Shown here: positions 1 through 9,425 of the stretch, piece after piece
How positions within the stretch are numbered: position 1 is the first letter of the stretch
Layout: each line of letters opens with the position of its first letter
From: Halomonas sp. MCCC 1A13316
Lineage (GTDB): Bacteria > Pseudomonadota > Gammaproteobacteria > Pseudomonadales > Halomonadaceae
Length of the DNA stretch: 64,000 bases
NCBI RefSeq assembly: GCF_014931605.1
Contig: NZ_CP053382.1
Span: 1,798,001 to 1,862,000, forward strand
Direction: 5' to 3'
Made by a program: the position numbers and the translations under genes
Notes under the pieces: model-generated
Databases searched by the model: none
Seen by the model: only the letters and a program-made list of their open reading frames with translations
What the model was told of the DNA's origin: nothing

Positions 1-1
1 C

Positions 2-289
2 TTGGTCGAGCGCAGCGAACTGCCGGTCGTGGTCGACTTCTGGGCCAGTTGGTGCGGGCCCTGCAAAATAATGGCGCCAATCTTTGCCGAAGCGGCAGGG
101 CAGCTGGAGCCGCGCATGCGCTTCGCCAAGCTGAATACCGAGGCCGAGCCGGAACTGGCAGGGCGTTTCAACATACGTAGCATTCCTACGCTGATCGTGT
201 TTCGACAAGGCAATGAAGCCGCCCGTCAGCCTGGGGTGCTGCAAGGGGCACAGTTGCGCCAGTGGCTACAGCCTCACCTGGCCCAGTGA
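2..289 (+). CDS. trxC: Thioredoxin (TrxC-like), 3' part only
   Basis: Only the C-terminal 95 residues are in the window; the frame is open to the left edge, so the apparent TTG start is not the true start. The thioredoxin active site WCGPC is present, followed by the cis-proline loop (RSIPT) and a C-terminal helix, so the fold's redox half is complete. The cytoplasmic protein would reduce protein disulfides with electrons from thioredoxin reductase. The phrase around ARQPG near the C-terminus resembles TrxC (thioredoxin 2), whose N-terminal zinc-finger extension would lie outside the window, so TrxC rather than TrxA is a guess. The last six codons, including the stop, form part of a 32-bp tandem duplication. 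Confidence 0.8.
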   Translation: MVERSELPVVVDFWASWCGPCKIMAPIFAEAAGQLEPRMRFAKLNTEAEPELAGRFNIRSIPTLIVFRQGNEAARQPGVLQGAQLRQWLQPHLAQ

Positions 290-334
290 GGCCGGCCCGG
301 TGGCCTCACCTGGCCCAGTGAGGCCGGCCCGGTG
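271..334. repeat. Perfect 32-bp tandem duplication carrying a hairpin
   Basis: Bases 271-302 are repeated exactly at 303-334. Each copy contains an inverted repeat (GCCTCAC and GTGAGGC around an 8-base loop; 8-bp stem at 302-325). The first copy supplies the last thioredoxin codons and stop; the second is untranslated. The hairpin may act as a transcription terminator, although no clear T-run follows either copy. Confidence 0.9.
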
Positions 335-412
335 GCGTTGCCAACACGGGCCGAGCGTATCGCTTCCCGCCAGCTACGCTGAGAAGGTAAGCACCCGCAA
401 CAGGAGGCAGCC

Positions 413-883
413 ATGCTTCTTCAAGGCTCCTGTCACTGCGGTGCGGTGAGTTTCGAACTCGAATCGCCGCATCCGTATCCCTATCAACGCTGTTATTGCT
501 CGATCTGCCGCAAGACCGCTGGAGGTGGGGGTTATGCCATCAATCTGGGCGGTGTTTACGCCACGCTGCAGGTCGAGGGCGAATCGAACGTCTCGGTCTA
601 TCACGCCGTGATCGATGGAGAACCGAGTACGGGCGAGCGGCATTTCTGTGCGCGCTGCGGCAGTGCCCTGTGGGTTTACGATCCGAGCTGGCCGGAACTG
701 GTGCACCCATTCGCCTCGGCCATCGATACGCCTTTGCCGGTACCACCCGAGCGGGTTCACCTGCTGCTGGACAGCAAGGCCAACTGGGTCGAGCCGGACA
801 TCGGGTCGAACGACAAGCGCTTCGAACACTACCCGAGCGAGAGCCTGGCGGAATGGCATGAGCGCCTGGGGCTTGTCAGGTAG
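413..883 (+). CDS. GFA-family (Mss4-like) zinc protein
   Basis: A 156-residue protein of the glutathione-dependent formaldehyde-activating (GFA) family, a small beta-tent zinc fold. Cysteine pairs for zinc are visible: CHCGAV near residues 7-9, CYCSIC near 27-32, and FCARCGS near 79-85. The length matches single-domain GFA proteins. A good ribosome site (CAGGAGG) lies just upstream of the ATG. The family name derives from an enzyme that condenses formaldehyde with glutathione, but most members have no shown activity, so the substrate is open. It stands alone between the thioredoxin and a secreted protein, reading in the same direction. Confidence 0.8.
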   Translation: MLLQGSCHCGAVSFELESPHPYPYQRCYCSICRKTAGGGGYAINLGGVYATLQVEGESNVSVYHAVIDGEPSTGERHFCARCGSALWVYDPSWPELVHPFASAIDTPLPVPPERVHLLLDSKANWVEPDIGSNDKRFEHYPSESLAEWHERLGLVR

Positions 884-949
884 CCGGGCGCCCTTGAGAA
901 TGGCCGCCGAACGGCTTCAGGCGAGCCGGGCCGATGGCGAGGGGGGAGC

Positions 950-1486
950 ATGACGCGGAAACGCACACTTTGGGGGTGGCTAGGGCCAATAGTACTGTTG
1001 GCAATGGCCGTCCCAGCCGCTGCCGCTGCACCGGAAGAGCCCGAGATCATCGGCAATATGGTTGGCCTGCTGGACGGAGAGGAGCGCGAATGGCTCATCG
1101 TGAGCCAGGACGCCGACTCCAATGCCACTTTCGCCGAACTTGGCGACCAGATTCAGATCGACCTGGTCGGCTTCGTCGATGAGGATGATTGGCGGGTACG
1201 AGATTCGCTTTCGCTCAGCATCACGCTGGTCGAGGGAGAAGTGACGAAGTTCGACGTACTGCATCCCATCGGCGCAACTACCATGCCTCCGGTGTTCACG
1301 TCAGACAACGCCAGCGTGCACCTGAAGCTGCATACCTTCGAGGTGCAGGGAAGCCAGGCTCACGTAATGGGCAGAGTGGAAGGAATCCTGGCCCTGCAGA
1401 AAGAGCTGGGTGAAGCCGCCATTGTAGACGAAGGTATCGGCATATCGGTGGAGTTCGATGCCGAAGCATCCCGTATCGAGTATTGA
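950..1486 (+). CDS. Secreted protein of unknown function
   Basis: 178 residues beginning with a typical Sec signal peptide: basic start (MTRKR), hydrophobic stretch to about residue 22, and an Ala-rich cleavage region before APEEPE. The mature part is acidic and lacks cysteine pairs or any motif I recognise. A purine-rich ribosome site (GAGGGGGGAG) abuts the ATG. Its 3' end overlaps the next gene by 29 bases, suggesting co-transcription. It is probably periplasmic. Confidence 0.6.
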   Translation: MTRKRTLWGWLGPIVLLAMAVPAAAAAPEEPEIIGNMVGLLDGEEREWLIVSQDADSNATFAELGDQIQIDLVGFVDEDDWRVRDSLSLSITLVEGEVTKFDVLHPIGATTMPPVFTSDNASVHLKLHTFEVQGSQAHVMGRVEGILALQKELGEAAIVDEGIGISVEFDAEASRIEY

Positions 1487-2669
1487 GCAACGTTTTTTCC
1501 GCCTTTCGTCATTGCTGGCCGAGTGTCAGTCGCTCTGGCGTCCGGCGCCATTCATGTATCGTCGACCTCCCTGGCAGGAGGCCTATCCGGAACTGGTCGA
1601 TGTTCTGCTGGGGCTGGACGATCTCCAGGTGGAGCGTCTGCAGGCCAACCCTTGGCAGAACTCGCCGCTGAGAAACTGGCTTCCGGTTGCCGAATTGGCC
1701 GAACTGGTGCGCCTGGCGCCGCTCACTGTCAAGGCCATGCCAATGGAGCAAGCCTGGGCGCAGCATGTGGGCGGCCGTAAATGGAAACAGATCGAGGCCT
1801 TCACTCGGCACCTCCACGTGGCCCCGCAAGATGGCCTGCTGGATTGGTGTGCTGGCAAGGGACACCTGTCCCGGGCACTCGCCCACTGCCATGCCGCCGA
1901 GGTCATTGCCCTGGAGTGGCAGGCGTCGCTGTGCGAGGAGGGGCGGCGCCTGGCGGCGGCACAGCTGGCCCCGGTGCGCATGAAACAGCAGGACGTCATG
2001 GCAATGGAAACCGGCCGCTATCTCACTGCGCAGACCCATGTCGTCGCCCTGCATGCCTGCGGTGACCTGCACTTGCGGCTGCTCGATCTGGCTGCGGCAT
2101 CGGGTAGCGCAATTACCCTTGCACCGTGCTGCTATCACCGTACTCGTGAAGCCGACTATCGTCCCGTTTCGCGGCGAGGGCGCGAGCTGTGTGACAGGCA
2201 TTCGCTGCATCTCGAGCGTAGCGACCTGGCCCTGGCGGTGCAGGAAACCGTCACCGCACCACGAGGAGTGCGCCTACGCCGTGAGCAGGCCAACGCCTGG
2301 CGGCTGGGTTTCGATGAGTTGCAGCGGGAGTTACGCGGCGAGGATGTCTACCTGCCGGTACCCAGCCTGGCTTATGGCCGCTTGCCCGAGCGGTTCGAGG
2401 CCTTCTGCCGATGGGCAGCGAATCTTAAGGGGATCGATATACCTGACTCGCTCGATCTGACGCTCTATGAACGGTCAGGCTGGCAGCGACAGGCCCAGGT
2501 AAAGCGTCTGGAACTGGTACGCCACCTGTTTCGGCGACCGTTGGAGACATGGTTGGTCATGGATCGATTTTTCCTGTTGTTAGAGGCCGGGTATACGGCG
2601 GAAGTCGGGACGTTCTGCGCTTCGAAATTGACCCCGCGGAATCTGTTAATTCGTGCCAGAAAGGCCTAA
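1458..2669 (+). CDS. Class I SAM-dependent methyltransferase
   Basis: 403 residues. A Rossmann methyltransferase core sits in the middle: motif I reads LLDWCAGKGHLSRAL around residue 132-146, followed by an acidic strand end (VIALEWQ) and a HACGDLHLRLL segment, then APCCYHRT. This layout (long N-terminal helical region, GKGH-type motif I, CCYH after strand 4) is that of the Methyltransf_32/GSTCD-like group. Target unknown; probably cytoplasmic. The start overlaps the preceding gene, and no strong ribosome site is visible, which suits translational coupling. The C-terminal 120 residues carry no motif I recognise. Confidence 0.7.
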   Translation: MPKHPVSSIEQRFFRLSSLLAECQSLWRPAPFMYRRPPWQEAYPELVDVLLGLDDLQVERLQANPWQNSPLRNWLPVAELAELVRLAPLTVKAMPMEQAWAQHVGGRKWKQIEAFTRHLHVAPQDGLLDWCAGKGHLSRALAHCHAAEVIALEWQASLCEEGRRLAAAQLAPVRMKQQDVMAMETGRYLTAQTHVVALHACGDLHLRLLDLAAASGSAITLAPCCYHRTREADYRPVSRRGRELCDRHSLHLERSDLALAVQETVTAPRGVRLRREQANAWRLGFDELQRELRGEDVYLPVPSLAYGRLPERFEAFCRWAANLKGIDIPDSLDLTLYERSGWQRQAQVKRLELVRHLFRRPLETWLVMDRFFLLLEAGYTAEVGTFCASKLTPRNLLIRARKA

Positions 2670-2819
2670 TCTGTAAGTAGTAGGTCATATCCTGTTTTAG
2701 GCTCAGGCCATACCTGCCGCTAAATAGAACGACTATTATAAGACGCTTGTTTCAGATTCCTGGACACTCACGGTCCTTGGCGATTCTGGCGAAGGCGTCG
2801 ATACGCAAGGGTACCGGCT

Positions 2820-4805
2820 GTGGACGAAGGTAATTCGACGGCCTCGGGCGATGACGACCTGAGCCGTCTACTCGATGTGCTTCCCCTACCTGTGTTGGTC
2901 GCTCGCGATCAGCAGGAGTGGCGGTTGCTCTATGCCAACGCTGCTGCCCGCCGTTATTTCGGGCTTTCCGATGGTATCGTGGACCAGCCACTACTGCCGC
3001 TTCTTGGTGATGTCGATCGGCACGCACTCGAGGCCGCGCTGGCAGAGTCGGAGCTCACTGAAATCCGCGTCGCATGCCAGGGCGTCGCAGGTAAGCCTCC
3101 TTTCGAGGCGTTGCCGGGCCGTGCCACTTGGCAACAGCAGGAGGCATGCCAACTGACACTGGTTCCGCTGACGGAGAGCTCACGCTCGGCCAGCGAGCCC
3201 TTCTATAAGCAGATGTTCAATACCAACCCGGCGATCAAGATGTTGATCGACCCTGTCGATGGACGCATCGTCGACGCCAATGCTGCTGCCGTGTCTTTCT
3301 ATGGCTATTCGCTAAATGCCCTCAAGCAACTGAAAATCACCGACATCAATTGCCAGAGCAGTGCCGAGGTGCGTGCCAGCATGGCGAGGGCGAAGACCTG
3401 CCAACAGCTCTTCTTTGAGTTCCGCCATCGCCTGGCCAATGGCGAGGTACGCGATGTTCGTGTCTATTCGGGACCAGTACATTTTCAAAGCCGGGAATAC
3501 CTGCACTCGATTGTCGTCGACGTTACTGACGAGAAGCGCTATTGCGCCCAATTGGAGGGCTACAACGATCTGTTCCACGACCTGCCGGTAGGCATCTATC
3601 GCCATACGGCAGGGCCGAAAGGACGATTTACTGCCGCCAATCCCGCCATGTTGCGAATCTTCGAAGCGGACTCACGCCAGGCACTTTTTGCCGCCCCGAT
3701 CACCTCGCTCTACGAATGCCCCAGGCAAATCCACGAGTTCATGGATGATCTCGCGCAGGATGGTGCCGTGATCCGACGACCGCTACGCTTGCGCACCCTC
3801 AAGGGGCGCTCCATCCATGCCGAGGTTACCGCCTATCGCAAGACCGCTGTGGACGGCAGTATCGATTACAGCGGTATCGTCGAGGACGTGACGGCGCGGC
3901 ATGCCGCTCAGGCCAATCAGGACAGGTTGACCCATCTGTTGGACGCATCGCCGGATATCGTCTCGATCGTCGATGCCGACCAGCGAGTCGTCTATCTCAA
4001 CAAGGCGGGTCGTGAGCAACTGGGCGTTTTACCCGAAGCGCTATCGGAAGCGCTGATAGCCGCGCACCCGCTATGGGCGCGTCGGCTGATCCAGGAGAAG
4101 GGCATCCCTTATGCCATCGAACACGGCCATTGGTATGCGGAGACGGCCGTGCTGGGTTGCGATGGTGAAGTTCCCGTCTCGCAGCTGATCATCACCCGCC
4201 GTGACGAGAGCGGTAAGGTCGAAAGCATCGCCACCATCATGCGTGACATCAGCCAGGCCAAGCGCTATCAGGCAGAGCTCGAATACCATGCCGGCCACGA
4301 CCCGCTGACCGGTGCATTCAACCGTAATCGCTTCATCGACCTGCTGGGGCGCGAGCGGCAGGAGGTTCGTCGTGATGGCCGCCCCTTGAGCCTGGTCATG
4401 TTCGACATCGACCACTTCAAGCGCGTCAACGATACCTTCGGCCACAGCGTAGGCGATATGGTGCTGGCAAAGTTGGTGCGCACCTGCCATGCGCTGCTGC
4501 GTGAAGTGGACGTCCTGGCCCGCTGGGGCGGCGAGGAATTCATGCTGCTGTTGCCAGGCACACCGTTGGCTGGCGCTGCAACGCTGGCCGAGCGCCTGCG
4601 TCGGGCGGTCGAAGAGGAGGACTTCGCTCCTGCTCCCTGTATTACCAGCAGCTTCGGAGTTGCCGAGCTGGATCCCGACGAGACGGATACCCAATGCTAC
4701 AAGCGACTCGACGAAGCGCTTTACCGTGCCAAGGCCAACGGACGCAACCAGGTATGTCTCGCAGAGCCACTCAATGACAGCGTCGAGAGGCGCCAGGTGC
4801 AGTAG
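2820..4805 (+). CDS. Multi-PAS diguanylate cyclase
   Basis: 661 residues, no membrane segment or signal peptide, so a soluble sensor. PAS-like modules follow each other: about residues 18-110, 130-240 (NTNPAIKMLIDP), 245-360 (DLPVGIYRH) and 370-490 (LLDASPDIVSIVD), then a GGDEF domain. The active-site loop is GGEEF at 570-574, the functional variant, and the allosteric inhibitory site RxxD (REVD) stands exactly five residues before it. It should therefore make cyclic-di-GMP from two GTP and be product-inhibited. The start is GTG with no strong ribosome site. The 150-bp upstream gap holds the promoter. It ends convergently 25 bp from the site-2 protease gene. Confidence 0.85.
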   Translation: MDEGNSTASGDDDLSRLLDVLPLPVLVARDQQEWRLLYANAAARRYFGLSDGIVDQPLLPLLGDVDRHALEAALAESELTEIRVACQGVAGKPPFEALPGRATWQQQEACQLTLVPLTESSRSASEPFYKQMFNTNPAIKMLIDPVDGRIVDANAAAVSFYGYSLNALKQLKITDINCQSSAEVRASMARAKTCQQLFFEFRHRLANGEVRDVRVYSGPVHFQSREYLHSIVVDVTDEKRYCAQLEGYNDLFHDLPVGIYRHTAGPKGRFTAANPAMLRIFEADSRQALFAAPITSLYECPRQIHEFMDDLAQDGAVIRRPLRLRTLKGRSIHAEVTAYRKTAVDGSIDYSGIVEDVTARHAAQANQDRLTHLLDASPDIVSIVDADQRVVYLNKAGREQLGVLPEALSEALIAAHPLWARRLIQEKGIPYAIEHGHWYAETAVLGCDGEVPVSQLIITRRDESGKVESIATIMRDISQAKRYQAELEYHAGHDPLTGAFNRNRFIDLLGRERQEVRRDGRPLSLVMFDIDHFKRVNDTFGHSVGDMVLAKLVRTCHALLREVDVLARWGGEEFMLLLPGTPLAGAATLAERLRRAVEEEDFAPAPCITSSFGVAELDPDETDTQCYKRLDEALYRAKANGRNQVCLAEPLNDSVERRQVQ

Positions 4806-4830
4806 CCGACTCGCGCAGCCGCAATGGCTC

Positions 4831-5958
4831 TCAGCGTTTCACTTCAAGATGGATCTCGATGGTACGCAACAGGCGCTGACGGTCGATCCAACCGCTGACA
4901 TGGCCGTTCTCCATGACCGGGATCTGGTTCAGACCGTGCTCGTTGAGCAGTTGCAGGATCTCGTCGGCCTTGGCGCCGGGAGCGACGTGATACAGCTTGT
5001 CGACCGGTGTCATGATGTCAGCGACACGGGTACCTGGCCACTGCGCCTGTTCGACCCGGCGCGCATCGCTGAGCGATACCAGTCCAACCACATGGGAGGT
5101 ATCGCTACCGACCAGGAAAGCCCGGCGGCCGGAAGGTAGCACATCCTGGGACAGCCACACCTCGACAGGGCGTTGCGCATCCACCAAGGGGACGTCGGCT
5201 TCGGCAAGATCACGTGCCCGCACGCCGGCCAGACGCTCTCTTAACATGTACATACGGCCCTGGGCCTGAGTCATGTTGAGCAGGAACCAGGCGATGAGCA
5301 TGATCCACAGGCCGCCGACGAGATTGCCACCTACCATGTTCCAGACGGCCAGCCCGAACAAGCCGTAGGCGACCAGCTTGCCGCTGGCGAAGGCTGTTTC
5401 ATTTGCTTTTCTGGCGTTACCGGTCAGCTTCCAGACGACGGCCCGTAAGACTCTCCCGCCGTCGAGGGGAAAACCGGGAATCAAGTTGAAAATGGCAACC
5501 AGCAGATTGATCGTCGATAGCCAGCCCAGAGCAACGGGAACGGGCTGATACCAGTGGCTGGTCAGTGCCGCGAGCAGACCGAACGCTCCCGCCAGGAGGA
5601 AACTGACAATGGGTCCGGCGATGGCGATCCAGAACTCGTCATCCGCCTTGTCCGGGTCGCGTGTCATCTGGGCGACACCACCGAAGATGAACAGGGTAAT
5701 GGCGGTGACGAGAACGCCCCGGCGAATCGCCACGAGGCTATGACCCAGTTCATGGGCAACGATAGAAGAAAAGAACAAAAGGGCGGTCACCAAGGCAGTG
5801 GTCACGGCGGTGGTGATAGTCCACTCAGGGTATTGGTTCTGAAATCCTGCGCTCATTGTGGTCAGCAAAAGGGCAAAGATGATCAGCCAACTGATGTGGA
5901 CTTCCAGGCGAATGCCGCGGAAATGACCGATGACCAGTACGGACTTGAACATCGACAA
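4831..5958 (-). CDS. Site-2 protease family zinc metalloprotease with CBS pair
   Basis: 375 residues of the M50 family. The N-terminal two thirds is a membrane domain with about six hydrophobic segments, including the zinc motif HELGH (in AHELGHSLVA, residues about 66-70) and the second motif PGFPLDGGR around residue 160, which supplies the third ligand. The C-terminal 130 residues form a CBS-domain pair (for example VADIMTPVDKLYHVAPGAKADE), likely binding adenosine nucleotides. Members cleave substrates inside the membrane; the target here is unknown. A strong ribosome site (GGGAGGG) precedes the ATG. It is divergent from the M28 peptidase gene. Confidence 0.85.
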   Translation of the reverse strand: MSMFKSVLVIGHFRGIRLEVHISWLIIFALLLTTMSAGFQNQYPEWTITTAVTTALVTALLFFSSIVAHELGHSLVAIRRGVLVTAITLFIFGGVAQMTRDPDKADDEFWIAIAGPIVSFLLAGAFGLLAALTSHWYQPVPVALGWLSTINLLVAIFNLIPGFPLDGGRVLRAVVWKLTGNARKANETAFASGKLVAYGLFGLAVWNMVGGNLVGGLWIMLIAWFLLNMTQAQGRMYMLRERLAGVRARDLAEADVPLVDAQRPVEVWLSQDVLPSGRRAFLVGSDTSHVVGLVSLSDARRVEQAQWPGTRVADIMTPVDKLYHVAPGAKADEILQLLNEHGLNQIPVMENGHVSGWIDRQRLLRTIEIHLEVKR

Positions 5959-6097
5959 CCCTCCCTTTTTGGCTCAGTTTGACTGCTCTGGCTGGTCCAA
6001 GCCAAGCAGAACAGGTGGCTGAGCGGGAAATCGCTGTTCAGGGCTCCCCCACGCGCCTATCTTCCTAGGAAGGTAGGTCTCCAGGGAAGGAGGGGAG

Positions 6098-7159
6098 ATG
6101 CAGTCGGATCGAATGCATGGGATACGGGAGCTTAATACAGACCGAACGGTGAGACACAGACGCTCGCTCCTGACGATACTGCTGGGTGCAATTACACTGC
6201 TTGCGCTGATGGCACTTGCGGGAGGGTACGGGCTGATGCTGTACATGCCGGGAACCTCTTTCCGCGGTGAACCAGCAGCGCTGGGGGAGCAGAGCGAGGC
6301 TCTGCGCGAACGTCTCCACTCCCATGTGCAGACTTTGTCGGAGAGGATCGGTGAACGCCATTATTGGCGGCCGGAAGCCTTGCAGGCCGCAGGCGATTAT
6401 ATCGAGCAATCCTTCCAGGCGGCTGGGCATCTGCCACGGCGTCAAGCCGTGCCGGCCGGCAGCCGGATGTTTCATAACATCGAGGTGATCCTGCCTGGCG
6501 AGCAAATGGCAGACGAGGTGCTGGTAGTCGGCGCGCACTACGATACGGTGCGCGGAAGCCCGGGCGCCGACGACAATGCCTCCGGGGTGGCCGTGTTGAT
6601 CGAACTGGCGCGTCTCCTGCAGGATGCCGAACTCGACCGCTCCCTGCGCCTGGTGGCGTTCGTCAACGAGGAGCTTCCCTTATTCGGCAGCAAGGCCATG
6701 GGCAGCCTGCACTACGTCCGGCAGGCCAGTGCCGAGGGGATGGATATCGTGGGCATGATCTCGCTGGAGATGCTCGGCTACTTCAGGGATGAGCCCAATA
6801 GCCAGGCGTATCCCTTCCCGCTGGACCATTTCTATCCCGACAGGGGCAACTTCCTCGCCTTCGTCAGCAATCTGGAGTCGCGCCGCCTGCTTCACCGTGC
6901 CATTGGTGCGTTTCGTCGCCACGCCGAGGTTCCCTCCGAAGGGCTGACGGCGCCCCCGCTGTTGGCCGACATACGCCGATCGGACCATTGGGCCTTCTGG
7001 AAGAGCGATATTCCCGCCATGATGCTGACGGACACCGCTAATTTCCGTAACCCTTATTATCACGGCCCTAGCGACACCCATGATCGCCTCGATTACACCA
7101 CCATGGCCAGGCTTGCCGAGGCGCTGGCGGGCACGCTCGAAGCGATGGCCGGGCGATGA
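6098..7159 (+). CDS. Membrane-anchored M28 family peptidase
   Basis: 353 residues. A single hydrophobic segment at about residues 25-48 anchors the protein, leaving the catalytic domain in the periplasm. M28 zinc-ligand motifs are present in order: VVGAHYDTV (His and nearby Asp), GADDNASG (bridging Asp), FVNEE (catalytic and metal Glu), and a distal HGPSDTHDRLDY segment with the last His. The family comprises aminopeptidases and glutaminyl cyclases; specificity cannot be read. AGGAGG four bases before the ATG fixes the start. The gene is divergent from the site-2 protease. Confidence 0.85.
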   Translation: MQSDRMHGIRELNTDRTVRHRRSLLTILLGAITLLALMALAGGYGLMLYMPGTSFRGEPAALGEQSEALRERLHSHVQTLSERIGERHYWRPEALQAAGDYIEQSFQAAGHLPRRQAVPAGSRMFHNIEVILPGEQMADEVLVVGAHYDTVRGSPGADDNASGVAVLIELARLLQDAELDRSLRLVAFVNEELPLFGSKAMGSLHYVRQASAEGMDIVGMISLEMLGYFRDEPNSQAYPFPLDHFYPDRGNFLAFVSNLESRRLLHRAIGAFRRHAEVPSEGLTAPPLLADIRRSDHWAFWKSDIPAMMLTDTANFRNPYYHGPSDTHDRLDYTTMARLAEALAGTLEAMAGR

Positions 7160-7181
7160 GCCAGCTCGCTGCAAGGAAACG

Positions 7182-7201
7182 GGCCTCGCCGCTGGCGAGA
7201 C
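7182..7201. terminator. Hairpin between convergent genes
   Basis: An inverted repeat with CTCGCC at 7185-7190 and GGCGAG at 7194-7199, extendable to ten pairs with one mismatch, lies between the stops of the M28 and YbaK genes. No T-run is seen on either strand, so the terminator role is tentative. Confidence 0.35.
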
Positions 7202-7244
7202 CCGGAGTGGCGAGCGGAGAGTGCGTCAGGCATCTCCCGGCGCG

Positions 7245-7715
7245 CTAGTGGTGACGGCTGAACTGACAGTGTGGGCTGTTGCCCATTAGCTTTTCGAACT
7301 CATTGCCGCTCATGTGAAGCAGCGTTTCGTGATCGCCGGCATCGAAATAGATGTCGGGCTGGTGGCGCAGCATGTCATCGACATAGACCTGCAGCCCGTA
7401 CGCTTGCCCGACGGGTATCGTGGCGCCGGGGTCGCAGTCGCGAAAGCGGCTGATGATCTCGTCTTCCGTGGCTAGTTCCATCGGTTCGTCGAAGAGTTGG
7501 GATAGGCTGTCCAGGTCGGCATCACAGCTGCTGGGCAGAACGGCGAGCCGATAGCCCGAACGGCCGTGCAGCATGACCGCCTTGGCAAGCTGCTCGCCAG
7601 TAATATGGGACTGTTGGGCAACGCGGCTGGCGTTGACTTCATGGGGGTGCTGGACCTCCTCGTAATCGATGTCACAGGCTCTCAAGTATTCCCGAAGTGT
7701 TGCCGGAATGGCCAT
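7245..7715 (-). CDS. YbaK/ProX-type aminoacyl-tRNA deacylase
   Basis: 156 residues from the start MAIPATLREYL. The open frame runs 51 codons further upstream, but the family begins here and GGGAG sits just before this ATG. The domain shows the family pattern: HPHEVNASRVAQ near residue 20, AKAVMLHG with the conserved lysine of the active region around 42, and GATIPVGQAYGL around 103. Homologues hydrolyse mischarged tRNA in trans; the amino acid cannot be told from sequence alone. Soluble and cytoplasmic. Convergent with the M28 gene. Confidence 0.75.
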   Translation of the reverse strand: MAIPATLREYLRACDIDYEEVQHPHEVNASRVAQQSHITGEQLAKAVMLHGRSGYRLAVLPSSCDADLDSLSQLFDEPMELATEDEIISRFRDCDPGATIPVGQAYGLQVYVDDMLRHQPDIYFDAGDHETLLHMSGNEFEKLMGNSPHCQFSRHH

Positions 7716-7932
7716 GGCTCTGTCTCCCTCGGCACGGCGGCCGACGTACGCGGGTAAGTGCCTCCTTGCGGCGGTGTGTCCTAGCTTAATCAGCATAGCG
7801 CGCAATGGGCAGGGTGAGAGTTTTGTACGGCACTGGCAGGATCGTTGCGTTGATAAGCAATCGGGCATGCAGGCGCTCGTCTAGCCATACTGTGTCTGAG
7901 TATCCTGGATTGGTTGGTCAGGCGATGTCGCA

Positions 7933-8280
7933 GTGAAGGCAAAACGATTGGGTGTCATGGCCGGGATGGCCCTGCTGGCTCTTGCGGCCTGTGGGGATAC
8001 CACGAGCGAGTCGCGTGAAGCGAGCCTGGCGGTGCTCGTCAACCAGGCCGAGCAGCTCGACGGTTCGCGGGTGGCCACCCAAGGAACGGTACGACATTTC
8101 GAGGATCCCCTGCATTACTGGATCGAGGACGAGGACCTGAACCGGATGGAGATATTTCCTCACGAGTCGATCGCCCCCCACTTGGGCGAGACGGTGCGCG
8201 TCGTCGGCGATTTCGAGTACTCTCCCAGCAAAGGGCGGCGTTTGACCCTGGAGAGCATCGAGCCGGCCGGAGGCCGCTAG
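7933..8280 (+). CDS. Small lipoprotein, OB-fold-like
   Basis: 115 residues beginning at GTG. The signal peptide ends in a lipobox (ALAAC) with the acylated cysteine at residue 20, so this is a periplasm-facing lipoprotein. The mature part (VLVNQAEQLDGSRVATQGTV, then WIEDEDLNRMEIFP and VRVVGDF) looks like a single OB-fold similar to YgiW/BOF or nucleic-acid-binding-like beta barrels, but no specific family is certain. It precedes the membrane acyltransferase by 38 bases and may be in one transcript with it and the serine hydrolase. Confidence 0.6.
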   Translation: MKAKRLGVMAGMALLALAACGDTTSESREASLAVLVNQAEQLDGSRVATQGTVRHFEDPLHYWIEDEDLNRMEIFPHESIAPHLGETVRVVGDFEYSPSKGRRLTLESIEPAGGR

Positions 8281-8318
8281 GTTAGAGCAAGGAAACGAGT
8301 CGCAGCGAGGGAGCCGCC

Positions 8319-9425
8319 ATGATCGGGCTTAGCCAACGGCCTTTGTTGCCGTCATTGCCCGCCAGAGTTGAGGCCATCGACCTGGCTCGCGGTATCGCCA
8401 TCGCCCTGATGATCCTCAGTCACTCAGTCAGCGGTCTGCTGGGTCTTCGCCAAGTGCCGGACTGGGGTATGGTACCCGTCCATCTCATCACCAAGTTCTC
8501 TTCCTCGCTGTTCATCATGGTGTTCGGTATCGCCCTGGCGGTGGCCTTCCTGTCCAAGGTCGGCACGCCTGACTGGCCGCAGCGGCGGCGCAAGCTGATG
8601 CTGCGCGGCCTTGAGGTGCTGTTCTGGTACAAGGCGCTGACCATCGTCGAAATGCTGCCGCTCTTCCCACCCGAAGACATTCTCGATGCGCTGCTCTATC
8701 AGCGCTTCGCCATCTGGGTCGAGATCCTCGGCTTCTACGCCCTGGCGCTGCTATGGCTGCCGTGGGTACTACCGTTATGGTGTCGCATGTCGCTGTGGTC
8801 GCGGCTGCTTGCGCCGATAGCGGTGGGCATTATTTCGGTAATGCTCGAACGTCATTTCCACTTCTGGGGCAGCGAAATCTTCAAGGCGCTCCTGGTCGAG
8901 GATGCCGATCATTACACTTGGGGTCAGCTCTCGCGGCTGCCATTGGTGATGATGGGCCTGCTGATCGGGGAGGCCATCCTGCGTTGGTATGGCGAGCCGG
9001 CTAGCCGTCGGCGCCTGGTGGCGTGCCTGGCTGGAGTAGGGGTGCTGTCCCTGGCTGGTTTCGCTACGCTTTCATTCCCTGAATCCTACGAAATGCTGAT
9101 GGCCGTGGCCTGGAATGACGGCAAACACCCGCCGGCGGTGCCCTTCATGCTGTTCAGCACCGGCGGAGCGCTGGTCATCATGGCACTCTGCCTGCTGGGT
9201 GGCCGGTCTGCATCCCTCTGGCTCAAGCCCCTTACCGTGATCGGCAGTGATGCCCTGCGTGCCTTCATTTTCCATATCGTGGCGATCTTCCTGGTGCTGC
9301 GCTTGCTGTTGGGTGCCTGGCAGGTCTACAGCTATCCGCAGGTGCTGGGCATCGGCCTTGGCTTGATACTTCTCACTGCGGGCTGGATCGCCTTGATACG
9401 CCGTTTCAGAGAGCTGAGTCGATAA
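8319..9425 (+). CDS. Polytopic membrane acyltransferase-like protein (DUF1624/HGSNAT type)
   Basis: 368 residues, about ten hydrophobic segments. The N-terminal signature EAIDLARGIAIALMILSH, with its R..A...M...H pattern, is shared by the heparan-alpha-glucosaminide N-acetyltransferase/DUF1624 and related OpgC/acyltransferase-3 membrane enzymes, which move acyl groups across or onto envelope glycans. The target is unknown. The stop codon overlaps the next start (TAATG at 9423-9427), so translation of the serine hydrolase is coupled to it, which hints at a shared envelope role. Confidence 0.65.
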   Translation: MIGLSQRPLLPSLPARVEAIDLARGIAIALMILSHSVSGLLGLRQVPDWGMVPVHLITKFSSSLFIMVFGIALAVAFLSKVGTPDWPQRRRKLMLRGLEVLFWYKALTIVEMLPLFPPEDILDALLYQRFAIWVEILGFYALALLWLPWVLPLWCRMSLWSRLLAPIAVGIISVMLERHFHFWGSEIFKALLVEDADHYTWGQLSRLPLVMMGLLIGEAILRWYGEPASRRRLVACLAGVGVLSLAGFATLSFPESYEMLMAVAWNDGKHPPAVPFMLFSTGGALVIMALCLLGGRSASLWLKPLTVIGSDALRAFIFHIVAIFLVLRLLLGAWQVYSYPQVLGIGLGLILLTAGWIALIRRFRELSR

